From positions 558,001 to 622,000 of the forward strand of contig CANMJD010000001.1 in assembly GCA_947498155.1 (NCBI GenBank): a stretch of DNA of 64,000 bases, given 5' to 3'. The position numbers were made by a program, and so were the translations under genes. This document shows positions 45,699 through 54,735 of the stretch, piece by piece. The notes below the pieces were generated by a model, which saw only the letters and a list, made by a program, of their open reading frames with translations, was not told the origin of the DNA and ran no database searches. The stretch is from an uncultured Pseudoruegeria sp. (GTDB taxonomy: Bacteria; Pseudomonadota; Alphaproteobacteria; Rhodobacterales; Rhodobacteraceae). Every line of letters starts with the position of its first letter. The first letter of the stretch is position 1.

Positions 45699-45712
45699 AT
45701 TGACTCGTCAAT
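45699..45712. promoter_or_regulatory. Probable BetI operator
   Basis: ATTGAC-TC-GTCAAT, a perfect 6+2+6 palindrome, lies 45 bp before betI and 23 bp before choX. Its flank TTTTAATTGAC/GTCAATCAATAAAA resembles known BetI sites built on ATTGA/TCAAT halves. One bound dimer could repress both divergent units. Confidence 0.65.
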
Positions 45713-45734
45713 CAATAAAAACAGGGAGCCAAAA

Positions 45735-46661
45735 ATGACCCTTCGTACATCCCTTTCCGTTCTGGCGCTAACCGCCATTGCTGGACAGGCCGCTGCTGAT
45801 TGTGGCGAAGTAAACTTCTCCGACGTCGGCTGGACCGATATTACCGCGACCACGGCAGCGACAACCTTCGTGCTGGATGCGCTCGGCTATGAAACCGACA
45901 TCAAGGTTCTGTCCGTGCCCGTGACCTATACCTCTATGGCCGAAGGGGACATCGACGTTTTCCTTGGCAACTGGATGCCCACCATGGAAGCCGATATCGC
46001 GCCCTATCGCGAAGCCGGCACCGTTGATACCGTTCGCGAAAACCTTGCCGGTGCAAAATACACCCTTGCTGTGAACAAAGCAGCGATGGAGCTCGGCATA
46101 AAAGATTTCGCCGATATCGCGAAATTCTCAGATGAGCTGGATGGCGAGATTTACGGCATTGAGCCGGGTAATGACGGCAACCGTCTGATCCAGTCGATGA
46201 TCGATGCGGATGCCTTTGGCCTGAACGCCTTTTCGGTCAAGGAAAGCTCCGAGCAAGGCATGTTGGCGCAGGTTGAGCGTTTCTCTAAGAAAGACGACCC
46301 TATCGTCTTTTTGGGCTGGGAACCGCATCCGATGAACGCCAATTTCGACATGGGGTATCTGACCGGAGGCGATGAATTCTTCGGGCCTGATTTCGGCGGA
46401 GCGAGTGTCTTTACCAACACCCGCGCCGGATATGTCGAAGAATGCCATAACGTCGGCAAACTGCTGATGAACCTCGAATTTTCCCTCGCGATGGAAAACG
46501 AGATCATGGGTGCAATTCTGAATGACGGCGAAGACCCCACAGATGCGGCCTCGGCGTGGCTAGCGGCCAATTCGGATGCCTATATGGCCTGGCTGGCGGG
46601 CGTGACCACCAAAGACGGCGGCGACGCTGTTGCGGCGGTTAAATCCGCGCTGGGTATGTAA
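45735..46661 (+). CDS. choX: Choline ABC transporter, substrate-binding protein
   Basis: Periplasmic receptor of a choline uptake system. The 308-residue product has a signal peptide (about 1-22, AAADC). The mature OpuAC-like fold includes VNFSDVGWTDITATTAATTFVLDALGY, FLGNWMPTM and FLGWEPHPMNANFDM, whose aromatic residues form the choline cage in ChoX. It opens the choXWV operon. A terminator after it suggests strong expression relative to choWV. Confidence 0.95.
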   Translation: MTLRTSLSVLALTAIAGQAAADCGEVNFSDVGWTDITATTAATTFVLDALGYETDIKVLSVPVTYTSMAEGDIDVFLGNWMPTMEADIAPYREAGTVDTVRENLAGAKYTLAVNKAAMELGIKDFADIAKFSDELDGEIYGIEPGNDGNRLIQSMIDADAFGLNAFSVKESSEQGMLAQVERFSKKDDPIVFLGWEPHPMNANFDMGYLTGGDEFFGPDFGGASVFTNTRAGYVEECHNVGKLLMNLEFSLAMENEIMGAILNDGEDPTDAASAWLAANSDAYMAWLAGVTTKDGGDAVAAVKSALGM

Positions 46662-46666
46662 ATCCG

Positions 46667-46701
46667 AAAGCCCCGACCTTGCAAAAGCGTCGGGGCTTTT
46701 T
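46667..46701 (+). terminator. Partial terminator after choX
   Basis: AAAGCCCCGAC (46667-46677) and its complement GTCGGGGCTTT (46689-46699) form a perfect 11-bp stem followed by TTTTTA. Being inside the operon between choX and choW, it probably attenuates the downstream genes. Confidence 0.88.
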
Positions 46702-46754
46702 ACAAAAATAACAGCGCATTACGCTGATACCTTCGGGTGATCATAGGGGATAGA

Positions 46755-47588
46755 ATGGACTGGCTAACGGATAATAAGATTCCGGTTGGCAAAGCTGCGG
46801 CGGCGGTTTTTGACTGGCTTCAGGAACATGGTGAATGGTTTTTTGACGGGTTAGCCGTCCTGCTGGAAGCGATGATCGACGGTATTCTTTGGGTGCTACA
46901 AGGCCCGCCGCCCCTGCTGGTGATTGCGGTTTTTGTGGTGCTGACGTGGTTCCTGCAGAAAAGCTGGAAAACCTGCCTGTTCGTCTTTTTGGGTTTTCTG
47001 TTCATCCTCAATCAGGACTACTGGGAAGAGACCACCGAAAGCCTCACGCTGGTGCTTTCGGCCTGTGTGGTTTGTATGGGTGTGGGTGTGCCCATCGGCA
47101 TCGCCGCCGCCCATCGCCCCAAACTTTACGGCTTTATGCGTCCGGTTCTGGATTTGATGCAGACCCTGCCGACATTTGTCTATCTTATTCCCGCCATTGT
47201 ATTTTTTGGTATCGGCATGGTGCCGGGCCTGATTGCCTCGGTGATCTTTGTGCTGCCCGCACCGATCCGCCTGACCCATCTTGGCGTCACCTCGACCCCG
47301 ACCCCGTTACTTGAGGCCGCTGAGGCCTTTGGGGCCACCAATTCACAAATCCTTTGGAAGGTGGAATTGCCCTATGCGCTGCCGCAAATCATGGCGGGGT
47401 TGAACCAGACTATCATGCTGTCGCTGTCGATGGTGGTCATCGCCGCCCTAGTCGGCGCGGATGGTCTTGGGGTGCCAGTGGTGCGCGCGCTTAATCAGGT
47501 GAACACCGCTCTTGGTTTTGAAAGCGGCTTTGTCATCGTCGTGGTCGCCATCATGCTGGACCGTATTCTAAGGGTGGAACGCAAATGA
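46755..47588 (+). CDS. choW: Choline ABC transporter, permease
   Basis: Inner-membrane permease of the OpuAB/ProW family. From the ATG at 46755 (AGGGGA upstream) the product has 277 residues and about six membrane helices. The ABC loop EAAEAFGATNSQILWKVELPYALPQIMAGLNQTIM, which docks with the ATPase, is present. GTG at 46737 is in frame but lacks a better site. It overlaps choV by 4 bp. Confidence 0.94.
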   Translation: MDWLTDNKIPVGKAAAAVFDWLQEHGEWFFDGLAVLLEAMIDGILWVLQGPPPLLVIAVFVVLTWFLQKSWKTCLFVFLGFLFILNQDYWEETTESLTLVLSACVVCMGVGVPIGIAAAHRPKLYGFMRPVLDLMQTLPTFVYLIPAIVFFGIGMVPGLIASVIFVLPAPIRLTHLGVTSTPTPLLEAAEAFGATNSQILWKVELPYALPQIMAGLNQTIMLSLSMVVIAALVGADGLGVPVVRALNQVNTALGFESGFVIVVVAIMLDRILRVERK

Positions 47589-48607
47589 GCGCTGTAGAAT
47601 TTGACAAAGTGTCCATCGTTTTTGGCGACACGCCAGACACAGCCCTGCCGCTGATGGATGCCGGCCAAAGCCGAGCCGAGGTCCAGACCGCCACCGGTCA
47701 GGTCTTGGGGGTGCATGATTGCTCGCTGACGGTTGAAGATGGCGAAATCCTTGTGCTGATGGGGTTGTCGGGATCTGGTAAATCCACCCTGCTGCGCGCG
47801 GTTAACGGGTTGAACCCGGTGGTGCGCGGGGCAGTGCGGGTCACTGATGGGGATCGCATGGTCGATATGACCCATGCCGATCCGGCCACCCTGCGCAAAA
47901 TGCGCCAGCGCCATGTGGCGATGGTCTTTCAGCAATTCGGCCTGCTGCCGTGGCGTTCCGTGCGTGAAAATGCCGGTCTCGGGCTTGAGCTGAGCGGTAT
48001 GGACAAAGACGCACGTCGCCACAAAGTGGATGAGCAGCTGGCGCTGGTCGGGTTAACCGACTGGGCCGAGCGCAAAGTCGGTGAGCTGTCGGGCGGGATG
48101 CAACAGCGCGTCGGACTGGCCCGCGCCTTTGCTACCGATGCGCCGATCCTGCTGATGGATGAGCCGTTCTCAGCCCTTGATCCTTTGATCCGCAGCAAAT
48201 TGCAGGATGAACTTCTGGATCTGCAATCGAAACTGCAACGCACCATCATCTTTGTATCCCATGATCTGGATGAGGCCTTTAAGATCGGCAATCGCATAGC
48301 CATCATGGAAGGCGGGCGCATTGTGCAATGTGGCACCCCGCAAGAGATTTTCTCAAACCCTTCCAATGACTATGTCGCCGATTTTGTCGCCCATATGAAT
48401 CCACTCGGGGTACTGTGTGCACGGGATGTCATGCGACCAGTCACGACCACCCCGACCATCACTGTGCCTGCCGATGAAACCATTCAATCGGTCATGGATC
48501 AGATCACCGGCACCGGTGCGCCGGTTGGGGTAACGGAAAACGGCAGCCTTATCGGGCAGATCACCAAGGATAGCGTGCTGGAAAAATTGCTCGATCCGCG
48601 CGCCTAA
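47585..48607 (+). CDS. choV: Choline ABC transporter, ATP-binding protein
   Basis: The 340-residue ATPase of the uptake system. Walker A GLSGSGKST, Q-loop VFQQFGLLPW, signature LSGGMQQRVGLARA and Walker B ILLMDEPFSALDPL are present, plus an H-loop in SHDLDEA. A CBS-like tail (about 275-340: TITVPADETIQSVMDQITG, GVTENGSLIGQI) follows, as in OpuAA/ProV. The start overlaps choW. Confidence 0.95.
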   Translation: MSAVEFDKVSIVFGDTPDTALPLMDAGQSRAEVQTATGQVLGVHDCSLTVEDGEILVLMGLSGSGKSTLLRAVNGLNPVVRGAVRVTDGDRMVDMTHADPATLRKMRQRHVAMVFQQFGLLPWRSVRENAGLGLELSGMDKDARRHKVDEQLALVGLTDWAERKVGELSGGMQQRVGLARAFATDAPILLMDEPFSALDPLIRSKLQDELLDLQSKLQRTIIFVSHDLDEAFKIGNRIAIMEGGRIVQCGTPQEIFSNPSNDYVADFVAHMNPLGVLCARDVMRPVTTTPTITVPADETIQSVMDQITGTGAPVGVTENGSLIGQITKDSVLEKLLDPRA

Positions 48608-48620
48608 CGCGACGGTAAAG

Positions 48621-48674
48621 GGGGCGCTGCCCCCGCCCCTTCGGGTCTCCCCCGGGATATTTGCCGAACAAAGT
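48621..48674 (+). repeat. REP-like extragenic repeat, copy B
   Basis: A 54-bp GC-rich element 13 bp past the choV stop, matching the element at 40684-40737 in the opposite orientation at 48 of 54 positions. It contains GGGGC-gct-GCCCC and CTCCCCCGGGATATTTG. Confidence 0.75.
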
Positions 48675-48742
48675 AAGCCCTTACGCCCTCTAGGCAGCGG
48701 GCCGTTGGGTGTCTATCTAGACAGCAAGGTAACAAAGGGGCC

Positions 48743-50164
48743 ATGCCTGTGCGGCTAAGCGATATTGCAGATGACGTCACCCGTCAGGTCGAAAATCTGG
48801 GCGCGACGGTGTCTGAGAGTTTTTTTGAGCCAACCATCCGGCTGGGCGTGACCGGTCTGGCGCGGGCGGGTAAAACTGTATTCATTACCGCGCTGGTTGC
48901 CAATCTGCTGAACCGCAGCCGGATGACACAGGTCACCGCCATCGCCAGTGGCGCGGTCCGCACCGTGTATCTGCAACCGCAACCGGATGATACGATTGCG
49001 CGGTTTGACTATGAAGACCACCTTGCGACGCTCACCGCTGCCACGCCTGCATGGCCCGAAAGCACACGGTCGGTTTCCGAGTTGCGCCTGTCGTTTCGCG
49101 TGCAGCCCAGCGGTTTGCTATCCGGTCTTTCCGGCCCGCGCACTGTGCATCTGGACATTGTTGATTATCCAGGAGAGTGGTTGCTTGATCTGGCGCTGAT
49201 GGATCAGAGTTATGACGAATGGTCGGCCAAGGCGCTGGATAAAGCACGCGAGCGGCAAATCGCAACAGAATATCTGGAAACGCTGGCCGAAGTAGACGGC
49301 ACGGCGAAGCTGGAGGAATCTCAGGCCCGCACGCTGGCCGCAGAATTCACCACCTATTTGAAGGCGGCACAGGCAGAAGGGTTTTCCGACTGCACACCGG
49401 GGCGTTTTTTATTGCCCGGTGCGCTTGAAGGCTCCCCTGTATTGACATTTGCGCCCCTGCCCGCCGGTGACCCCGCCCCGCGCGGCTCTTTGCGGCGTGA
49501 AATGGCGCGGCGTTATGAGGCCTATAAAGCGCAGGTCGTAAAGCCGTTTTTTCGCGAACATTTTGCCCGTATCGATCGCCAGCTCGTATTGGTGGATGTT
49601 TTGGGGGCCATTCACAACGGCCCACAAGCCGTTGATAATATGCGCGATTCCATGGGCGACATTCTGGCCGCCTTTCGACCGGGCAGAAACTCTTTTCTAA
49701 CGCGGCTGCTGCGCGGTAAGCGGGTGGAAAAGATCCTGTTTGCCGCCACAAAGGCCGACCATTTACACCACAGTCAGCACCCGCAATTAACCGCCATCAT
49801 GGAGGCCTTGGTGCGGGACGCCAAAGATCGCGCCGATTTCGCCGGTGCCCAGACCGCGGCCATGTCGATTGCCGCCCTGCGCGCCACAGTGGAGGAGACC
49901 GTGCTACATCAGGGCGCGGCGCTGGACTGTGTGCGGGGTACACTGTTGGACGGGCGCAGTGCGGCGTTTCATGCCGGTGCTTTGCCCGAGGACCCCGCGC
50001 GGCTGCTGAATCCAGCGCGCGAGGGGGCGGAACGCTGGCTTGATGGCGATTTTGCCACGATGCGATTTGCGCCGGCGGTCCTGCGGCTCAAGCCCGGAGA
50101 GGGGCCACCTCATATCCGGCTGGACCGGGCGGCTGAATTTCTGATCGGAGATAAGTTGGTATGA
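48743..50164 (+). CDS. ycjX: YcjX-family GTPase-like protein
   Basis: A 473-residue protein of the YcjX (DUF463) family. Walker A is GLARAGKTVF (about 36-45) and the DxxG-equivalent DYPGEWLLD. The C-terminal part has KILFAATKADHLH, an equivalent of the nucleotide-specificity TKAD motif. It is associated with stress response and membrane or cell-shape functions in several bacteria; the mechanism is unclear. It overlaps ycjF by 4 bp (ATGA), the same pairing as in E. coli. Confidence 0.92.
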   Translation: MPVRLSDIADDVTRQVENLGATVSESFFEPTIRLGVTGLARAGKTVFITALVANLLNRSRMTQVTAIASGAVRTVYLQPQPDDTIARFDYEDHLATLTAATPAWPESTRSVSELRLSFRVQPSGLLSGLSGPRTVHLDIVDYPGEWLLDLALMDQSYDEWSAKALDKARERQIATEYLETLAEVDGTAKLEESQARTLAAEFTTYLKAAQAEGFSDCTPGRFLLPGALEGSPVLTFAPLPAGDPAPRGSLRREMARRYEAYKAQVVKPFFREHFARIDRQLVLVDVLGAIHNGPQAVDNMRDSMGDILAAFRPGRNSFLTRLLRGKRVEKILFAATKADHLHHSQHPQLTAIMEALVRDAKDRADFAGAQTAAMSIAALRATVEETVLHQGAALDCVRGTLLDGRSAAFHAGALPEDPARLLNPAREGAERWLDGDFATMRFAPAVLRLKPGEGPPHIRLDRAAEFLIGDKLV

Positions 50165-51168
50165 GTGATCCTTCCCGCCGCAGCGGCCCCGTTGTTATTG
50201 AATATGAGGCCCATGATGCCCCTTCTCCGTCTGAAGCCCCACCAGTGCCCGAGGCGGAACTGCCGCAAGGCGCAGCGATGCAACAGATTGTGCAGATCGG
50301 CACCCGTCGCCCGTCCAGATTATCAAAATGGTTCTGGTCGCTGCTGGGGGCATTAATCGGTTTTGTTGTTTCGGTGGCCGCCTATGATTTTGTCAGCGGT
50401 CTGATCAGTCGCAACCCCTATCTTGGCGGTATTGCCCTTGGTCTGACGGGGTTGTTCCTTTTGGTTTTGCTGGCCATCGCCCTGCGCGAATGGCTGGGGT
50501 TTGCGCGGTTGCGCCGGTTGGATCACATCCAGCATGCTGCAGCGGGGGCTTTGGCCAATGCTGATCTGGTGGCCGCCCACAAAGTCGCTGCCCAGATTGA
50601 ACATTTATATAAAGATCGCCCCGAGCTGTCCTGGGGATTGGCCCGATTGGCCGAACGTCAGGGAGAGGTCATGGATGCGGACGGGGTTTTGGGGTTGATC
50701 GAGGTTGATGTCCTTGCCCCGCTTGATGAAGCTGCCCGAACCGAAATCGAATCTGCCGCGCGGCAGGTAGCCACGGTCACCGCGATTGTCCCTCTGGCGC
50801 TGGCCGATGTCGTGGCTGCACTGACGGCCAATATGCGCATGGTGCGCCGGATCGCCGATATCTATGGCGGGCGCGCAGGCACATTGGGCAGCTGGCGTTT
50901 GATGCGCACCGTGATTGCCCATCTGGTTGCCACCGGTGCGGTGGCTGTTGGCGATGATCTGATCGGCTCGGTCGCGGGAGGCGGGATTTTGTCGAAGGTC
51001 TCGCGCCGCTTTGGTGAGGGCGTCATCAATGGTGCTCTGACCGCCCGTGTCGGGGTTGCCGCGCTCGAGGTCTGCCGGCCGCTTGCTTTTACCGCCCGTA
51101 AAAAGCCCTCAGTCACCGGCATTATCCAACGCGCGCTGACTGGATTATTTGGCAGCAACGGTTCCTAG
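50161..51168 (+). CDS. ycjF: YcjF-family membrane protein (DUF697/TIGR01620)
   Basis: A 335-residue protein with a cytoplasmic N-terminus and two membrane helices at about 59-80 (SLLGALIGFVVSVAAYDFVSG) and 90-109 (GIALGLTGLFLLVLLAIAL). A large C-terminal domain with hydrophobic helices (VVAALTANMRMVRRIADIYGG, LIGSVAGGGILSKVSRRFGEGVINGALTARVGVAALEVCRPL) follows, matching the YcjF family. Partner of YcjX, cotranscribed. Confidence 0.9.
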   Translation: MSDPSRRSGPVVIEYEAHDAPSPSEAPPVPEAELPQGAAMQQIVQIGTRRPSRLSKWFWSLLGALIGFVVSVAAYDFVSGLISRNPYLGGIALGLTGLFLLVLLAIALREWLGFARLRRLDHIQHAAAGALANADLVAAHKVAAQIEHLYKDRPELSWGLARLAERQGEVMDADGVLGLIEVDVLAPLDEAARTEIESAARQVATVTAIVPLALADVVAALTANMRMVRRIADIYGGRAGTLGSWRLMRTVIAHLVATGAVAVGDDLIGSVAGGGILSKVSRRFGEGVINGALTARVGVAALEVCRPLAFTARKKPSVTGIIQRALTGLFGSNGS

Positions 51169-51576
51169 TCAGAGCATCGGCACCGCACCGGCGGGTTTAT
51201 GCACATCCTCAACCCCCATGCGCAAGCCGCGCCCGATGCGGTGGGCAAGGGCCGAAAAGCTGTCTGCGGTTTCTGCGGGCAGCTCTTCAGACAGAACCTG
51301 ATCAAACAACGCCAGCCATGGGGTGAAATGATCCGCCATGACGTTGCCCGCCTGCATGTGGGTCTGCATCGGATTGCCGTTGTAGGCACGCTCCATCAGG
51401 ATGGCATTGCGCCAGAAGGCGGCGATTTTGGCCTCATGGGCCTGCCAGGAATCGTGATCAGTACCGACATGCCCCAGAAAAACCGGTCCCAAAACCGGAT
51501 GTACGCGGATGCGCCGATAAAAGGCCGCCACGACCTGATCGATCTGCAAAGCGGTGATGGGAAAGCGGGCCAGCAT
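51169..51576 (-). CDS. Group III truncated haemoglobin
   Basis: A 135-residue globin. The proximal haem ligand is His83 in ADHFTPWLALFD, with a PxxFxxH..P helical start (VAAFYRRIRVHPVLGPVFL) and Trp55 (KIAAFWRN). Group III members are linked to oxygen, nitric oxide or electron-transfer roles. The ATG overlaps the stop of the upstream coiled-coil protein as TAATG, so the two are translationally coupled. It converges on ycjF with adjacent ends. Confidence 0.88.
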   Translation of the reverse strand: MLARFPITALQIDQVVAAFYRRIRVHPVLGPVFLGHVGTDHDSWQAHEAKIAAFWRNAILMERAYNGNPMQTHMQAGNVMADHFTPWLALFDQVLSEELPAETADSFSALAHRIGRGLRMGVEDVHKPAGAVPML

Positions 51577-52064
51577 TAATTTTTAACTGGCAGGGTTAAA
51601 TCATCAGGCAAGGAAAGGGGCGCACAGCCGCGCAGGGCCACCAGCGTTTCCGTCAGCTCTCCGACGGCAGAGGAAACCGCAGCGCCGACAATCACATCCG
51701 GCTCTTCGGTGATCTGCCGCATCTTGTTGCGCATATCGGCGGTATTTGTCGCCATTGTATCCAGCCGGATCTGGATAGCCTCAAGTTTTTCGTCGCGCAC
51801 GGCCCCCGTGGCGGTGCGAATGGCCTGCACATCACTACGCAATCCGGTCACGTTGTCGTTGAGCAGAACCAGTTGCTCTTTGACCGGCTCCACGGTGATC
51901 AGGTTTTCGGCGAAGGCCGTGGTCATCGTGTCGGTCAGCCCGTTGATCTGCCGCGCCGTCAGATAGGCAAAGACAAGGCAGAGCAGGATCAACATGATGG
52001 TTGCGTTCAGCAGCGCCAGCACAAGGTTTTTAAGGGCAGAAGTAAATCGGTTTTGCTGGGCCAT
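51576..52064 (-). CDS. Membrane-anchored coiled-coil protein
   Basis: A 162-residue protein from the ATG at 52064, which has AAGGA eight bases upstream (an in-frame ATG at 52160 lacks one). One membrane helix at about 14-36 (NLVLALLNATIMLILLCLVFAYLT) precedes a long predicted periplasmic coiled coil (about 50-130: VKEQLVLLNDNVTGLRSDVQAI, RLDTMATNTADMRNKM). I do not recognise the family. It is coupled to the truncated haemoglobin by a TAATG overlap. Confidence 0.72.
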   Translation of the reverse strand: MAQQNRFTSALKNLVLALLNATIMLILLCLVFAYLTARQINGLTDTMTTAFAENLITVEPVKEQLVLLNDNVTGLRSDVQAIRTATGAVRDEKLEAIQIRLDTMATNTADMRNKMRQITEEPDVIVGAAVSSAVGELTETLVALRGCAPLSLPDDLTLPVKN

Positions 52065-52146
52065 GAAGAGATCCTTTTGGAACGGTTTGCGCAAGTTAGG
52101 CGATAAGTTGGAACGCGGGTCAAGTCCAGCCATAGCGCTGAAAGGT

Positions 52147-53034
52147 TTATCTGACGACAAGATTGTGTTTTGCCGCGCGGGCCACGGCGCGGGTCAAACC
52201 GCGCAAGGGCTTTTTGATCAGCCGGTTGATCTGCCAATACAGTGGCACATCCAGATAAGGGTTCATGCCGATGGCGCAAAGCTGGGCCCTGCGCAAAGGC
52301 TCTGACACCAGCAACTCGGGGTTCATGCCCCAGCCCAATCCCTGCACAGCGCCCTCAACAAAGGCTTGCGAGGATGGAAGGAAATGAGATTTCAGCGCCA
52401 CCGCCTGCCTGACCTCGCGCTGTACCCATTGCCGCTGCAACCCGTCACGAGCGTTAAAGGTTAGGGCGGGTGCGCGGCGCAGGGCCGACGGCGTTACCCC
52501 CTCTGCAAACCAGTAATCGGCATAGGCTGGGCTGGCGGTGGCGACATAGCGCAGGGTGCCCAAAGGGGTGACATCACAGCCTTGCACCGGTTTGGCGTGG
52601 CTGCTGACGGCGGCCATCACTGCACCGCTGCGCAACAGATCGGCAGAGTGGTCCTGATCATCCACCACGACATCAAACAGAAAATCCGATTGCGCCGACA
52701 GGGCCGCGATGAACCAAGTTGCGAGGCTATCGGCGTTGACAGCAATCCGCACGGTGGCCCCCTGCCCCGGTGCGACCCCTGTGCCAAGCTCTTTGTCCAG
52801 CGCGCTTTCCAACAAGGCCACCTGATCGGCGTGACGACACAGACGCAGACCTGCGTCCGTGGCGCGGCAGGGTTGTCCGCGCTGGATCAATACCGTGCCG
52901 ATACGTTCTTCCAGCTGCTTGATCCGCTGCGAAATTGCCGAGGGTGTCACCGACAGCGTCGCCGCCGCCGACTCAAAGCTTCCGGTGCGGATCACCGCCG
53001 CAAGGGCCGAAAGGGCAGGATCGGTAAATTGCAT
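52147..53034 (-). CDS. argP: LysR-type regulator ArgP
   Basis: A 295-residue regulator with a LysR winged helix-turn-helix at about 10-60 (SFESAAATLSVTPSAISQRIKQLEERIG) and an effector domain. The combination with a divergent LysE exporter 91 bp away, the usual arrangement, points to ArgP/LysG, which activates export in response to arginine or lysine. The initiating base is within an inverted repeat shared with argO. Confidence 0.9.
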   Translation of the reverse strand: MQFTDPALSALAAVIRTGSFESAAATLSVTPSAISQRIKQLEERIGTVLIQRGQPCRATDAGLRLCRHADQVALLESALDKELGTGVAPGQGATVRIAVNADSLATWFIAALSAQSDFLFDVVVDDQDHSADLLRSGAVMAAVSSHAKPVQGCDVTPLGTLRYVATASPAYADYWFAEGVTPSALRRAPALTFNARDGLQRQWVQREVRQAVALKSHFLPSSQAFVEGAVQGLGWGMNPELLVSEPLRRAQLCAIGMNPYLDVPLYWQINRLIKKPLRGLTRAVARAAKHNLVVR

Positions 53035-53075
53035 TAGCCATACTTAATCAGGATTAGGAACATAAACTTGGCTAA
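53034..53075. promoter_or_regulatory. Possible ArgP operator
   Basis: TTAGCCA (53034-53040) and TGGCTAA (53069-53075) form an inverted repeat in the intergenic region, with CTTAATCAGGATTAG between them. The layout suits a LysR-type operator controlling argO and argP. Confidence 0.4.
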
Positions 53076-53125
53076 TCCTCAGGACTGCCGTAGTCAAGGG
53101 TCACCCAGCAAGGAAAGACAGTAGA

Positions 53126-53725
53126 ATGAGCGCCTTATACAGCGGATTTGCCTTAAGCTTTGGATTGATCCTAGCCATTGGCGCGCAAAATGCCTTTGTG
53201 CTGCGTCAGGGGCTGCGCAATGAACATGTGCTGCCGGTGGTGCTGTGTTGCGCCGTTTCGGATGCCATCCTGATCACCCTCGGCGTGACCGGGTTTGGCT
53301 TTCTGGCCGAGCGCTGGCCTTGGCTCATTCCGGCATTTCGCTATGGAGGGGCGGCGTTTTTGATCTTTTATGGGCTTATCAGTTTCCGCGCCGCCTTTCG
53401 CGGTGGCGACTCCCTAGAGGCCGCACAACGCGCGCCGGCGGCATTGATGCCAACCGTGCTGACCTGTTTGGCCCTGACCTGGCTGAACCCCCATGTCTAT
53501 TTGGATACGCTGATGCTGATCGGCTCTATCTCGACCCAGTTCGAAGGCGAAAAACTGGCTTTTGGCATTGGTGCGGTCTCGGCATCTTTTGTGTTTTTCT
53601 TTGCGCTGGGGTACGGGGCGTCGCTGTTACGCGGCTTTTTTGCCAAACCCGCCGCGTGGCGCATATTGGACGCCCTTGTCGGGCTCACCATGTGGGGCAT
53701 CGCCGCCAAGCTCTTGTTGAACTAG
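53126..53725 (+). CDS. argO: LysE/ArgO-type amino-acid exporter
   Basis: A 199-residue membrane protein with six predicted helices. It begins with the LysE family signature GLILAIGAQNAFVLRQGLRNEHVLPV and has ALTWLNPHVYLDTLMLIGSIS in the centre. It exports basic amino acids. The divergent argP neighbour supports arginine or lysine as the substrate. Confidence 0.92.
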   Translation: MSALYSGFALSFGLILAIGAQNAFVLRQGLRNEHVLPVVLCCAVSDAILITLGVTGFGFLAERWPWLIPAFRYGGAAFLIFYGLISFRAAFRGGDSLEAAQRAPAALMPTVLTCLALTWLNPHVYLDTLMLIGSISTQFEGEKLAFGIGAVSASFVFFFALGYGASLLRGFFAKPAAWRILDALVGLTMWGIAAKLLLN

Positions 53726-53762
53726 GCTTGCAGCGGCGGCGCTTTCGGGATTACGTGACGCT

Positions 53763-54656
53763 ATGACATCCACGCAGAACAACCCTCTTCGCGGTGCCCT
53801 TTTCATGGCCCTTACCGGTCTGAATTTTCTGGCTGTGACAGCGATTGTCAAAATCATCGGAGCAGAGCTTCCGGCGGCGGAATCTGCCTTTATCCGTTAT
53901 GCGCTGGGGCTGGTGTTTTTTATCCCGATGCTGCGCCCCTTGCTGGCGATCCGGCTGACTCGCACCGAATGGGCGCTGTTTTCCTTGCGTGGTTTGGCCC
54001 ATACGCTGGCGGTCATCCTGTGGTTCTACGCCATGGCCCGCATCCCGATGGCAGATGTCACGGCAATGAACTACATGACGCCGATCTACATCACCCTCGG
54101 GGCCGCTTTGTTTCTGGGCGAAAAACTTGCCTTCCGGCGTATCTTGGCAGTGGGCATGGCGTTTGGCGGAGTGCTGATCATCCTACGCCCCGGGCTGCGC
54201 GACATATCGGACGGGCATATCGCCATGCTTGGCACGGCGTTTTTCTTCGCTGTCAGCTATCTGATCGCCAAGCGCATGAGCAATACCCTAAGCCCGACGG
54301 TTGTTGTCGCGATGCTGTCAATTACCGTCACCATCGGCCTTGCCCCTTTTGCAGCGGCTGTCTGGGTCCCCCCGACACTCGCGCAGATCGGCTGGCTGTT
54401 TCTGGTCGCCTGCTTTGCCACGACGGCCCATTATACAATGACGCTGGCCTTTCAGGCCGCGCCGATGACCGTCACCCAACCGGTGACCTTTTTGCAATTG
54501 CTCTGGGCAACTTTGGTCGGCGCGCTCTTTTTTGCCGAACCGGTGGACACATGGGTGGTGGTCGGCGGTCTGGTCATTCTGGCCTCGGTCAGTTTTATCA
54601 CCTGGCGCGAAGCGGTGTTGAAACGCCGCGCGACACCGCCCCAAACCATCACCTAG
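53763..54656 (+). CDS. EamA/DMT-family exporter
   Basis: A 297-residue protein with ten predicted membrane helices in two EamA repeats. Each repeat has the ALY-type end, as in [32 protein letters not shown] in the first and [30 protein letters not shown] in the second. Substrate unknown. It follows argO after 37 bp and could be cotranscribed. Confidence 0.88.
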   Translation: MTSTQNNPLRGALFMALTGLNFLAVTAIVKIIGAELPAAESAFIRYALGLVFFIPMLRPLLAIRLTRTEWALFSLRGLAHTLAVILWFYAMARIPMADVTAMNYMTPIYITLGAALFLGEKLAFRRILAVGMAFGGVLIILRPGLRDISDGHIAMLGTAFFFAVSYLIAKRMSNTLSPTVVVAMLSITVTIGLAPFAAAVWVPPTLAQIGWLFLVACFATTAHYTMTLAFQAAPMTVTQPVTFLQLLWATLVGALFFAEPVDTWVVVGGLVILASVSFITWREAVLKRRATPPQTIT

Positions 54657-54735
54657 GCGAAAGGCTGATGGATATTTAAGTCAAAATGAAAGCAGGGCGT
54701 TGTCATTTAGCCGCCCCGGCGCTATCGGATCAGAC

